Made by a program: the position numbers and the translations under genes | The notes under the pieces: generated by a model | Told to the model about the DNA's origin: nothing | What the model saw: the letters and a program-made list of their open reading frames with translations, nothing else | Databases searched by the model: none | Part shown: in pieces, positions 51,416-62,309 of the stretch | How positions within the stretch are numbered: the stretch's first letter is position 1 | How the letters are laid out: every line of letters starts with the position of its first letter | DNA from: Annulohypoxylon bovei var. microspora | Taxonomy: Eukaryota > Ascomycota > Sordariomycetes > Xylariales > Hypoxylaceae | Reading direction: 5' to 3' | DNA length: 64,000 nucleotides | NCBI GenBank assembly: GCA_022836615.1 | Contig: MU405214.1 | Location: 372,001 to 436,000 of the forward strand

Positions 51416-54400
51416 ATCTTGGCAATTTTTAATCGACCAAAGATTATTTACACATTACAAAAAGCATACGTGGGGCGTTTCGTTTCTATTTTCCTTTCAT
51501 CTCTTTTTATTTTTCCCTATGGCCTCTCAAAAAAGTTTCGATTCTTCTCTGCATCGGATCGGGTTGACGGCGGCAATTTCTCTGCATTTCCGGGTTGGCT
51601 CGCAACTACTAGACTGGCTGTGGCGTCTGCATTTAGACTCGATGATTAGATTCCGGCCGGCTGAAAAGGCAGGTTCGCAAACCCCTCATAGGAGGTGATC
51701 ATGATGTTCACGTCTACACACACACACTTTAACCGGTCAACAATTCTGGAGGTGGTCTTGTTTCTTGTGGTACGCATAATTTCATAAAGGAGGAGCATCG
51801 AGCAGAGTGCGGGTTGGGAGGCGGTATCGTTTGAGCAATGCTTTTATCACGTTATGTCACGTATGAGAGATAGATTAACAGATCAGAACAATTAAGTATA
51901 TGGTTTCGCTATTTTTTTTACCTGAATTTGGTATTGTGCTTGCGTAAAAAATGACTCGTCAGCCGGCTGTAATTATTACAATCCTTGGCTCTGTATGTAC
52001 TATCGAGGTTCGTTGCATAAGTTGTTAAAAATGTTTGCTACCTAAGTAGGCTTGTGAATTATGAAGCAGGTCTAAAACAGCCAACTACTGTACTTAATTA
52101 TTATATTTGAGGCTACTGAAGTAATGATCATAGTGTATTTTGATCAGTTTGAGCGTGCCTTAATAGCCATTACTTTCTGCGTAGGTACATCGATGATATT
52201 TGAAGTAGTTGGGGATTATGCAAGACTTTGTGCATTACTTTTTTGTTAAAATATCTTGGGAATTCTACCACTCCCTAATTCCTTCTAAAATCATCAAAAC
52301 ATACCTAGATTACCTTAGGTATTATTACAATTTAGACAAATTCTCGTGTTTAGTGAATCTCGCTCAAAACAACGTTCATTATGAATATATCTAACTAGGT
52401 CAATTCCAAAGTGGACTGACTATAGCATCCTAACTTTTCTGGGTCAAGTATACGAAAGTGACTTGTCACATCGAAGTGGACCAACCCCGATCACGTATAC
52501 CCAGGTCTGGCTATAGTCGCGGATGCTACGACATGGCACGACATGACATACGCCGCATCTGCGAAATCTTGCTTAACGGGAGGGGGGGACCACAGCACAC
52601 ATACCAACGTCGGAGGAATTTCAAAACAGCAGAATCAGACTTTATTTTCCCAAGGTACGTCTTCCTAGGGTCTCGGCGGGGGTATACTGGATATGCGAAT
52701 ACGGCACCCTGCGACCCCCCCGTTAAGGTCGGGGGTTTCGAAGGGGAAGTAGTGGTACTTCGCGATGTGTTTCTCTCTTTCTCGACCCTTGGGCAACCTT
52801 GGGCTCGATCTATCGACGCGATCGTGGCCAGGACGACGACGGAAGGGGTAAGCTGCCGCGGCGGACAGCTGCGAATATCTGGCGGCGAGGCGAACCACGA
52901 TCTTGGCTAGCGCAGCCCCGAGCATTCGTCTCGTCCTGCCGCGAGGAGCCCCAGGGGGGGTCCGCCACGTAGCGGCTCTACTGAGCAGCAGGAAGGATGG
53001 GATTCCTGCCGGGATGGACGACTGCTTAGACGCGCCTCGTACCTGGTCCTAGGGCTTGGGCATTGGCCAGAGGCCAGGGGGTGGGCGTCCGAACCGTACC
53101 TGCTCCGGGGCTGGTTCGGGGGGGCGTATACATGGGTTGCTGTTTTCTGGCTCGTCTTGCCCTCGCCCGGCACACATTATGTGTGCGCGCGTCGAGCGTT
53201 TTTTCTTTCTTTCGAGGATGGATGTCCCGAACGGCCATGTGCAGTGACGTGGTTTCTGCTGGCCGGGAGAGAGGCTGATCTGAAACGGGAAGGGCTGGGA
53301 TGCGTGGTTAGGAGGTGCCGCGGCAGAAGATCTGTTCAACAGCCGCCACGTTTTTTTTTTTTTGGGATACACGTTCGCGCATTACATGTCTACGCTACGC
53401 CCATCACACGCTACGTGCAAGTACTCGCCTACATTTTGTCGAACTTAAGCTCCCCCCTCGCCGCCCTAGCCAGGATCGAGGAAACGTGAACGTGTATCAC
53501 TCTCGCGGCTTTCGGATTAGGGGGGCCAGGGATTTCGAGGGGAGGGTTCGCTGGCATCGTCGCTGGTCGCTGGTCCGTGGGCTAGGTAGCTAAGACAGCG
53601 AAAACGAACGAAAGAACGCCGATCCGGTTCGAGGGTTGGTCTTGCTAAGCAGTGGCATGGGCATGTGTGTGTATGCGTATCTGCCGTTAGTAGTAGTAGT
53701 CTCCTCCTACGTGGCGAGCGTTAAGGATTTAGCAACGGGCGATAGCCGAGTCGAGGTTCGTTACTGGGTTTCAGGAACCGCGTGATCTCGCCCTTCCCTT
53801 CTACGTACGAGGAAGATCTCCCTATCTAGGCCGGTCGCCTGCCTAGTTACTAGCTGGCTTAGGACAGACGAAGGAGATGGGAATGGGATGGGATGCTTAG
53901 TACTGACTACGGACGTACGTGCCGAACTTGGCACGCACACTGTGGCGACGGTGATGAGCACTTGAGGCGATCGATTAGGCACGCGAACTGCTCGAACTAC
54001 ACACGAGCACCTAACCCTATTTGCCTGACACGTCCAGCCGTTCGTCCCTTTCTAGCAAGAGACGCCCCCTACCCTACCCGACTAAACCCTACCCTAACCT
54101 AGGTGGCGAAATTCTGTTTTTCTCCCCCTCCACACGGGCCAAGTTCGAAGCATGTATGTAGGTGTATGTATTGTATGTATACGCAGGGTATAGCGAGTAC
54201 AGCAAGTACATACATAACGTATGGAACAGTAGATACATATAAGTTGGTTCAGTCCTTGCTAGGTAGCCATCCGATAGGCTCGTCTACCTACCTATCTAAC
54301 CTGCCAACTAGCCAGCCAGCCCAGTTCCGCCAGCGGGTTACCTAGTTACCCAATGCGTTTCCTAGTTTCCTAGTTTTCCTAGTTCTTCTTTTTTTGTTTT

Positions 54401-54547
54401 TAATTTTCTTTCCCAGCCCCCTTAGCCCACCAAGCCCCTAGTTCCTAAACTTAGTAGCGACAGCAGTAGGTAGGTACCTAAGAGCAAGTTTACGTACATA
54501 CACTAAGTAGGTAGGTAGGCAGGTGTAGTAGGGATAGTAGGGAGCTT
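51416..54547. other. Intergenic, GC-rich stretch
   Basis: The first ~500 bases are the 3' flank of the transcription factor gene. From about 52530 to 54060 the sequence is GC-rich with several C and G runs, for example an ACCCCC/GGGGGT inverted pair near 52712-52736. Its overlapping open frames on both strands, up to 150 codons, share no protein character. A telomere-like CCCTACCCTAACC lies at about 54086-54098, and CATAC/GTATG-type tracts at 54150-54240. No gene supported. Confidence 0.55.
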
Positions 54548-55185
54548 TCACCGCCGATTGCCACTGTTGTCAGAATTGGAATTGGGGCTGGGGTTGGGGG
54601 AATTGGCGTCGTCCCTGTCGACGGCGGTGATGCTGGGAAGGGCGTTGGCCAGCGCGGCCTTGTCCTCCTCGGTGGGCTTGAGGCCGTACCGCTCTTCGGC
54701 GCGGTCGGATATATGCAGCCCGACGGCGCCCCAGGCCAGCAGACCTAGGCCGACGCCTATGCGGGCGCGGGGGGGCAGGTTGCGGAAGGATCTTTATTTT
54801 TGTTTATTTTCATTTTAGCACGCTCGTTAGTTCGGCATTGGTGTATAGGGATATGTGGTAGTGTATGTGGTAGTGAGTGTAGGTTTGTGGTAACGGCATG
54901 GAGCATTAGGGGTTAGTGCATTGTGGTGGTGGTGGTGTTAGGGTTAGCGTAGGCGCAAAAAGATGTCGGTGACGCCCGAGAGGTGAGACGGTGAGACGTG
55001 AGTGGTCATTTTCGGACGTTAGGCAAAGTAGGTGATAGGTTAAGTTATGTAGAGTATATGTCTAGGTATGTATGTAGGTAGGTATGTAGGTAGGCATGTA
55101 TGTAGGTCTGTGTGTAGGTGTGTGTTGTATAATGCCGTTGGATAGATAGAGTAGGTAGGTATGCAACTTACTGTAGCAACGACAT
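54548..55185 (-). CDS. Small conserved-looking membrane protein, two exons
   Basis: I propose two exons: 55185-55172 (14 nt, MSLLQ) and 54791-54548. They are joined over a 380-nt intron (GTAAGT donor, AAG acceptor) to give 85 residues. The product starts MSLLQSFRNLPPRARIG, then has one hydrophobic segment (about residues 17-32, VGLGLLAWGAVGLHIS). Next comes a charged stretch, DRAEERYGLKPTEEDKAA, and a Ser/Asn/Pro-rich tail. The pattern (basic start, single membrane span, soluble tail) fits a small single-span protein, perhaps mitochondrial inner membrane; similar unnamed small proteins occur in other Sordariomycetes as far as I recall. Exon 2 is convincing because its GC-rich third positions differ from the surroundings. 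The tiny first exon and the unusually long, microsatellite-bearing intron are the weak points. Confidence 0.55.
55063..55129. repeat. GTAGGTATG-type microsatellite
   Basis: Imperfect GTATGTAGGTAG/GTGTGTAGGTG units. In the gene model for 54548-55185 this falls within the 380-nt intron. Confidence 0.85.
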
Positions 55186-55934
55186 GTCCGTTACCGTCTT
55201 CTTTTCCCGAATCTCTTCACCGACACCTCTCCTGGAAAAGAGTTATATGTCGTGTGCAGAACGAAGAGGCGAGTTATCGAGACGTGTTTCGATAACGTAA
55301 GCCTCAGGAGGCGCTTGTGTTGCGGTTTGGCAAAGCAAGGCGGTGAAGACCTATATTTTTTTTTTCCTTGCCTTTATTTTTTTCCCTTCGTCCTTTTTCC
55401 CCCCTGGCTGTTTACTGTACTGTGTTGTACACCGTAAAACGGAGAATAGGCTATTCTTGGAATCTCACGAAGTTTCCACTGCGGGTAAACTGTCCGAAGC
55501 GCGGTCAATTTGCGGTCATGCGACTGATTGATTATTTTCGACAGTTCGGGATTTGAGGTGTATGGATGAGCGAATGGCTGAACAAAGAAAAGGAGAACGC
55601 CAATCGCTCTCGTAAGCTTCGTTGAAGATTATACCGCCTAGCTGAATAATGGGTAGTGGGGTTTGCGCTTAACCGCACTACTTGTTCTTGGCCGGAAGGA
55701 TACTCGACGCCATTCTCGGTGAAGTATTATGGATGGCCTTTCTATTTATTTATGCTTGGCTTATGAAGTATATTCATCTCGAAAATCCGATTTCTTTTTT
55801 ATTTGCCTGATTTATCCAATCCCGTAGCACCTTTTTTCTCCCTCTAATTTTTGGACTCCCCATCAAAAACCAGCCCGTGTCTAATACATAATCGTCCGGA
55901 TGACTGGATTTCCTTCATCTATTTATCTCGCTAA
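55186..55934. other. Spacer between the small membrane protein gene and URA5
   Basis: Upstream region of the small minus-strand gene and 3' flank of URA5. It contains T-rich runs at about 55353-55395. No coding sequence recognised. Confidence 0.6.
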
Positions 55935-56612
55935 CTAGTCGCTTGCTCCGAATTTAGCACGGTACTCCTCGATGTTCTTGATATCATCATCCGATATGAC
56001 ACCTTGCATGCCGTTGATAATGTCGTCTAGTTTCACAATGGAGATGATAGGGATCTCGTACTCCTTTCGCAGCTGACCGATAGCGCTGGTCTTGCCGTCA
56101 CCGCCCGGGAGAGTCTCTTGACGATCTAGGGCGACGACAATCCCTACGACGGTGCCGCCGGCCGTTCGGATCATGTCTATGGCCTGACGCTTTGCCGTAC
56201 CGGCCGACACCACGTCGTCAATGATTAGGACCCTCTTGCCCTTGAGCGGCGACCCGACAATGCTGCCGCCCTCGCCATGGTCCTTGGCCTCTTTGCGGTC
56301 GAAGCTGTACGCGACCTTGCGGTACTTGGCGGGGTCCATCTTGGCCAAGGCGTAGAAGACGGTGGCGGCTAGCGGGATTCCCTTATAGGCAGGACCGAAG
56401 ATGACGTCGAAGCCATCGGCCAGTTCGCTGGTAGCGATGGTCTGGGCATATGCGTCCATGATGGGCACGTGCAGTTCGCCCGTGTAGAAATCGCCAGCAT
56501 TGAAGAAGTAGGGAGATATCCGCTTCGACTTCAGCTCAAAGGCTCCGAACCTTAGGGCGCCGCCCTCGACGGCGGCCTTCAGAAAATCTTTCTTATACTC
56601 GGGGAGGCTCAT
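55935..56612 (-). CDS. URA5: Orotate phosphoribosyltransferase
   Basis: This enzyme converts orotate and PRPP to orotidine 5'-monophosphate and pyrophosphate, the fifth step of de novo pyrimidine synthesis in the cytosol. It is a single exon of 225 residues, the usual length of fungal OPRTases. Visible motifs are the substrate-binding FGPAYKGIP (72-80), the flexible catalytic loop around FDRKEAKDHGEGG (104-116), and the PRPP-binding signature VLIIDDVVSAGTA (128-140). All key residues expected for the type I PRTase fold appear present. The start is the ATG at 56612, giving MSLPEYKKDFLKAA, the typical beginning for fungal homologues. It is transcribed divergently from NOG1 across a 700-bp spacer. 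Confidence 0.97.
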   Translation of the reverse strand: MSLPEYKKDFLKAAVEGGALRFGAFELKSKRISPYFFNAGDFYTGELHVPIMDAYAQTIATSELADGFDVIFGPAYKGIPLAATVFYALAKMDPAKYRKVAYSFDRKEAKDHGEGGSIVGSPLKGKRVLIIDDVVSAGTAKRQAIDMIRTAGGTVVGIVVALDRQETLPGGDGKTSAIGQLRKEYEIPIISIVKLDDIINGMQGVISDDDIKNIEEYRAKFGASD

Positions 56613-57312
56613 GGCTGCTCTGAGTATACTGTGATGTTGACTTATATGATAGCCCCTAAAAAGGACGCTCTTGGCTGTGACTGTTTGAAGAATTTGGGAG
56701 CTAAGTTGAGTTTGTTAGCCATTGAGACTTTTCAAAATTAATTGAAAAAAGTAAAAAGGTATGTGTAACAGGAAGATAATTTAGGTTTGAAAGACAACCT
56801 AGGTTAATCTATTAAAGTTATAATATCGCAAAATGTGCTCACTACTGAAGTTGATATACATAAACCTCACAGCGGGGTAAAAGTGAGAATCAAGAAGTGA
56901 AAGTCACGATGATTTACTCACAGACGTCCGGTAGGATTATACCCTATTATACTATATTCTCAATATTTTCCCTTTCAATGTATTCTCATTAGAATACAAA
57001 GTCTAAAATTTATGCAATCTTGGTGTCTAGCTTAGTTAATTTCTATATTCGTAAGTGCCGTCGCGACGGGAGCAAGTATTCAATCCAATGTTGTGTGACT
57101 CTGCGAACTTAAAGTTATCATAGATAAGATAAGATAATCGATAAGAAAATTTATTGCCAAGATTTCGCAAATACCCACTCCACCGTCCCTCCACTCCGCC
57201 TTTTATTATCAATTTGATAAAAAAAAGTTCGAGGCGAAAAAAAACAGCCGAATCCGACGAACTTCTTCAACAAAGGTTTCCAACAGTATCGTCGCATCGC
57301 CTATTGCCCAAG
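56613..57312. promoter_or_regulatory. Divergent promoter region URA5/NOG1
   Basis: A 700-bp AT-rich spacer lies between two genes transcribed away from each other, so it should hold both promoters and 5' UTRs. I see no binding site I could name with confidence. A GATAAGATAAGATAATCGATAAG run at 57124-57146 contains repeated GATAA cores (GATA-factor-like), closer to NOG1. Confidence 0.6.
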
Positions 57313-59488
57313 ATGAAGACCACTTGGAAAGATATCCCTCCGGTTCCTACGTCGCAGGAGTTTCTCGACATCGTTCTTTCGAGAACTCAGCGACGATTAC
57401 CGACTCAGATCAGAGCAGGATTCAAGATCAGTCGTATCAGAGGTTCGTCTTTACTTTACAGACTATGCGCGCGTCGCTCTATATTAGTTTAAATGCTTAC
57501 TAGGCGCAATAGGATTCTACACTCGAAAAGTCAAGTTCACTCAAGAGACTTTCTCCGAGAAGTTTGCTCAGATCCTCGAGAGTTTCCCTCGATTACAAGA
57601 TATCCATCCGTTCCACAAGGATCTTCTAAATACTCTTTACGATGCCGACCATTTCCGAATTGCGCTCGGTCATCTTTCCACTGCAAAGCATCTCATCGAA
57701 ACCATATCAAGAGACTACGTGCGCCTTCTTAAGTATGCTCAGAGTCTGTTCCAATGCAAGCAGCTCAAGAGGGCCGCCCTCGGTCGAATGGCCACCATCA
57801 CCAAGCGATTGAAGGATCCCCTAGTCTATCTCGATCAAGTCCGTCAACATCTTGGTCGTCTTCCATCCATTGATCCTACTACGCGGACCTTGTTGATCTG
57901 CGGATACCCCAACGTCGGCAAGTCGAGTTTCTTGCGAAGCATCACCAGAGCCGATGTCGACGTTCAACCGTATGCCTTCACTACCAAGAGTCTATTCGTT
58001 GGTCACTTTGACTACAAGTACCTCCGTTTCCAAGCCATCGATACGTAAGTTTTCATACCTTCTACTTTCTATAGTCTGGCCCTTCTTTAATTATCAATGC
58101 TAACACACAAGATAGCCCTGGTATCTTAGATCATCCTTTAGAAGAGATGAACACAATCGAAATGCAGTCTATTACCGCCATTGCTCATTTAAGATCCGCC
58201 ATTCTTTACTTCATGGACCTTTCAGAACAGTGTGGCTACTCAGTCGCCGCTCAAATGCAGCTATTCAAGAGCATCAAACCCTTGTTCTCGAATAAGCTAG
58301 TCTTTATTGTCATCAACAAGATCGATATCCTAAGACCCGAGGAGCTGGATGAGAAGACAGGTGGCGAACTCCAATCATTAGTCTCCTCCGGTGAAGTAGA
58401 ACTGCTCCAACTCTCTTGCAATACGCAAGAAGGTGTACAGGAAGTGAAGAATGCTGCTTGCGAGCGACTTCTTGCAGACAGAGTTGCCCAGAAATTAAAG
58501 GCCGGCACCTCAAGCAGTGGCACTATCGGTGGCAGATTGGCAGATGTTATGACCAGAATCCACGTCGCACAGCCCATGGGCGGTGCTACGCAAGAGACAT
58601 TCATCCCCGATGCTGTGAAGGAACTGAAGAAATACGACAAGGATGACCCCGAGCGCCGCAAGTTAGCCCGTGACGTCGAGGCCGAGAACGGTGGTGCCGG
58701 TGTTTTCAACGTTGATTTGAGAGCCGACTACATTCTTGATAACCCCGAATGGAAGCACGATAAGATACCGGAGATCTTCGATGGCAAGAACGTCTACGAC
58801 TACATTGATCCTGATATCGACGCTAGGTTGCAAGCGCTCGAGGAAGAGGAAGAGCGCCTCGAGGCTGAGGGATACTACGACTCGGATGAAGAGATCGACG
58901 ATGCGGAGGAAGCAGATATCCGAGTGAAGGCAGAAATCATCCGAGAGAAGCAAGCTTTGATTCGCAACGAGTCGAGAATGAAGAGGATCAAGAACCGCGC
59001 GTTCCTACCTCGCAACTCTATCAAGAAGCCACTATCTCAGCTTGAGGACGCCATAGACAAGATGGGTGTTGATACCGAGGAACTACAACTTAGAGGAAGA
59101 CAGCGAACAGTCACTCGTGGCCGTTCAACTACCAGAAGTCGCCTTGGCACCGAGGATCCTAACGCTATGGATATTGACGGTACACCAAGAGAGAGACTGC
59201 GGTCCATGAGCCGAGCCAGAAGCCAGCCTGCGACGAACAGACGTGAGGATGGTGTAGTAGATGAGATGACGAGGACAAAGGTCGAGAAACAAGCCAAGTT
59301 GAGCCAGAGAAAGATGAACCGCATGGCCAGACAGGGTGAGGCGGATCGGCATATCGGCACTGCGATGCCGAAACATTTGGTACGTTTTCTCCTATTCTAC
59401 TGCATTTACCTAACTATCGCGTGGATCTATGCTAACAATTTTATAGTTCGCCGGCAAACGATCTATGGGCAAGGCGTCTCACCGTTAG
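57313..59488 (+). CDS. NOG1: Nucleolar GTP-binding protein 1 (60S biogenesis GTPase)
   Basis: Nog1 is an essential OBG-family GTPase that joins pre-60S particles in the nucleolus and controls late maturation. Four exons, 57313-57442, 57513-58044, 58116-59379 and 59447-59488, total 1968 nt, 655 residues, close to the family norm. The N-terminal helical domain starts MKTTWKDIPPVPTSQEFLD. The GTPase motifs are G1 GYPNVGKSS (174-182), G3 DTPG (220-223, split by intron 2) and G4 NKID (288-291). The NOGCT-type region follows, with PEWKHDKIPEIFDGKNVYDY and an acidic EEEEERLEAEGYYDSDEE stretch. The basic tail ends FAGKRSMGKASHR from a 42-nt last exon. Without that last splice the frame runs into unrelated sequence to 59520. 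At the first junction I chose the acceptor at 57512, which gives RIRGFYTRKV. Confidence 0.95.
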
Positions 59489-60167
59489 GCAATACGTATC
59501 TGTTTCCTTGCTGTATATGACGCATTCGACGATGAATGGGATATCAGGGTTTCTGGCGTTCAGGCGCGCGGTACGAGAATTAGTGCTAGGTATTCTATGA
59601 CATGCAACTAGTTCAGATACATAAATCGACCAAGAAGAACAAGTCTGACTTAGGTTCCATGTGTGATGTTCTCACCTACGTAGTTACTGTGGTGTTTGGC
59701 ATGGATTTATAGGCCTGTCATTGTAACAATGGGTGCTTTTAAGTGGTTTTTTTTACCAAGTCATCATAGTGCCCCCATGATATCTCCCACGGAACTAGAA
59801 TAGCCATACGTCCCCGTCCTGGGAGCTTTACTGATTTAGATATGATGTACATTCATGCATCAGAGCAAAAGCCTTTAGCACTACGACATATTTGCTTAGG
59901 GTGGGTAGGTATGTATCACATTGATGTATAGAACACCACTCATGATCACAGACGCAAAGTATAGATACATGTATATCATCACCCTGTTAGACGGTAAACT
60001 GGCAGGTATGCTACGGAGGGTAGGTGATATATACAGCACACAAACTATACCAACTAGAGAAGAGAGAGAGAGAGCTGAAGTTCTTGAGTCATGGATATGT
60101 ATGTCACCCAACTACCCAGGGAAGGCATGTAAGGAATAGGGGTACATATCTAGAACACTTTGCATAT

Positions 60168-60200
60168 GTACCTACATACCTACCTACCTACCTACATATG
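60168..60200. repeat. CCTA/CATAC microsatellite
   Basis: A run of CCTACATACCTACCTACCTA-type units framed by CATATG sites in non-coding DNA. Confidence 0.85.
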
Positions 60201-60563
60201 TAAGCATCTAGAACGCACACCTAGCTACATATGTATTGTATATGCTGCTGACTGCTCACCACATACATATCCCACGTCCCATATCTCGTCATGCCATTCT
60301 CACCCCCTTCAGGCTAGTGCAGAACCTCAGCCTAAACGAAAAAAAAGGCATCATACTACATACCTACAGCGGCTTCTCGTTCTTGTTCACATACACACAT
60401 CCGTACGTACATACATATTGCAGATAAGATGTTAACGTAAAATATAAGTCGGTTTCCGTCGCCCCCGGATTCCTCCTTTCGGGAACCCCCTTCTCCCTTC
60501 TCCTAACCCTCGCCAGGAAGTATAAGCGAGATGTCTTACCTACCTATGTAGCCAAAACCTTGT

Positions 60564-60585
60564 CTATGTATGTATGTATGTATGT
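60564..60585. repeat. TATG microsatellite
   Basis: About five tandem copies of TATG in the shared 3' intergenic region of NOG1 and the acetyltransferase gene. Confidence 0.85.
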
Positions 60586-61195
60586 CTATATGTAAGTAAG
60601 CCGGCTTCATATCGGAACACTGTTTAGAAGGAAAGGGGTCATCAGAGTGGGATGCTACGTTTAGCACACGGCATATACACCAAGTAGTGTCACATGATAG
60701 ACGATGAGTGGAAAATGCATACGTTATTTCGTGTCTCGCAGTACCTAGCAAAGTCTATCGGAGGGAAGATCATGCTATCCGTGTTTTTACATCCCCGGTC
60801 CCTTCTAGTTCTATCACCGTCTATTCCCCGCCCGTATTTTTTGTCGTTTTTGTCGTATCTCTTTTTTGCTGTATGAAGAAGTCGTAAAATCATCGCAAAT
60901 ATGCTCACTTAAGCTCATCTATCGTGATGAACCGAAATGCCGAGACCCCTATCTCGACCGCCCTCTCATGATTGGGTATCTTCACTCGCAAACTATTGCT
61001 TACGCAAGGAACAAACGCGCAATGCTAATCCCATCTGATCACCCGCGTAACTCCAACCTCTGCCTCTATGGGCATTAAAAGTCGCCACGTCACACCCATC
61101 GCTCGTACCGAAACTTCTGCAAGCCTAGAAGTTCCCATTAACCCACCAGGAAGCACCAAGCTTCTCTGCCCACCTGAGTAGTCCAAGACAGGAAA

Positions 61196-62309
61196 TCAAC
61201 CTCGCGACGGTTTACCCCCATAGTTAGGTAAGTCGTCGATGTAAAGCGTCATGTCATGCCAACCTCCGCCGCCGAATTGGGCTTTGCTTGGCCCCATGTG
61301 GCGGAAGTCGAATCTCTTGTAGAATGGGATCAGATACTAAGATCGAATGATGTCAGCCTATCATATAACGATTCACATTTCACTTCTTTCACCAGTGGAA
61401 AAAAATAGAAATGAAGAAAGGTATAAAAAATAAACTTACGCTTCGACAAATGAGGGCGCAGAACTTGGCCGTCTCGGCGTTCTTGAGCTGCTGCAGGTAC
61501 GCCAGCATGATCAGCTTTCCTAGATGACAGCCCTGGAACTTGGGGTGAACGGCCAGTGAATGAACACAGACGGTCTGTCCTTCCTCCTGATGACCTATAC
61601 TAGTCGTATTTTGCTTCTTTGTGCGGAAATCTCGGGGGTAGTCCATGTTATCGTCTGTGACGATCTTCGTATTTGATCTTGTCGCAATAATATGCGCTAC
61701 AAGGACGCTCTTCGCTCCATCGTCTCGACCCGTCTCAACGGGCTTCGCTACGGGTAGCGTGCTGATCTCAAAGCCCTCGGCGCGAGCTTTGTCGGGTACG
61801 ATGGTGCAGAAGAGTCCGAGACATAGTTCCGGACACACGGAGAGGCGGTATTCGAACTTCTCCCTCGTTGCTCGATGTTCCGGGTCAAACGCCTCATCCT
61901 CCAGTACGACGCAGCTCTCGAGATCAGACACGGTCAACGGGCGAACATTGGGGTGGAACGGAAACGGCATAATCTCTTTGAGCCGGCGGATCTTCGGATC
62001 ACCTTCACCACTCTTGTTATTGTGTCGTTGTGACCGCCGTCCATAGTTGCCCGTTCCCTTAGCCTCTGCCGCAACGATATCCGGTAGGTCCTCTGAGTCG
62101 TCCACTGCGTTCTCCCGCGCCACAACTTCATCTGTTGCTTTGTAACTGTGCAGATTAGCCCGTGAATACGTCGACATCAGTCCCCCGAGCCCGAGCGTGG
62201 GTCTTGTGTGCCTGAACGGGTCATCCGAATCCGAGTCCGTGTCCTCCCAGCCCTCGTCGATGGGCTTCTCGTCCTTTCGGATGGGAGAACCCGGGGGAGT
62301 GTTCGACAT
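61196..62309 (-). CDS. GNAT acetyltransferase (arylalkylamine/polyamine N-acetyltransferase-like)
   Basis: A predicted acetyl-CoA-dependent N-acetyltransferase of the GNAT superfamily. Two exons (62309-61440 and 61336-61196) are joined over a 103-nt intron, giving 336 residues. The first ~110 residues are acidic and polar (EGWEDTDSDSDDPF), probably a disordered extension beyond the catalytic fold. The GNAT core runs from VRPLTVSDLESCVVLEDEAF and CPELCLGLF to HSLAVHPKFQGCHLGKLIM, where QGCHLG fits the acetyl-CoA-binding R/Q-x-x-G-x-G/A motif A (with a His/Leu variation). Exon 2 adds YLIPFYKRFDFRHMGPSKAQ and a GGGGWHDM segment. The gap between core and C-terminal Y-F-Y motif matches arylalkylamine N-acetyltransferase-like and yeast Paa1-like enzymes. 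The substrate (polyamine or aromatic amine) is inferred from this resemblance only. The protein is longer than yeast Paa1 (~190 residues). Confidence 0.85.

Larger units (their letters stand above)
59489..61195. other. Intergenic stretch NOG1 to acetyltransferase gene
   Basis: Convergent 3' flanks of NOG1 (plus) and the acetyltransferase gene (minus). It is rich in CTAC/CATAC and TATG repeats, the clearest at 60168-60200 and 60564-60585. No further gene recognised. Confidence 0.6.

Noticed and set aside
52458..52910. 150-codon plus-strand frame in GC-rich DNA
   Set aside because: GTG-headed. GC-rich sequence lowers stop frequency in all frames, and overlapping frames on both strands are equally open.
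53610..53640. GGTTCGAGG resembling a tRNA B box
   Set aside because: Position 61 is not C, the stem does not pair, and no acceptor stem is present.
59380..59520. NOG1 frame reading on to a stop at 59520
   Set aside because: A GT-AG intron at 59380-59446 joins to the expected basic NOG1 C-terminus FAGKRSMGKASHR. The read-through tail is hydrophobic and unrelated.
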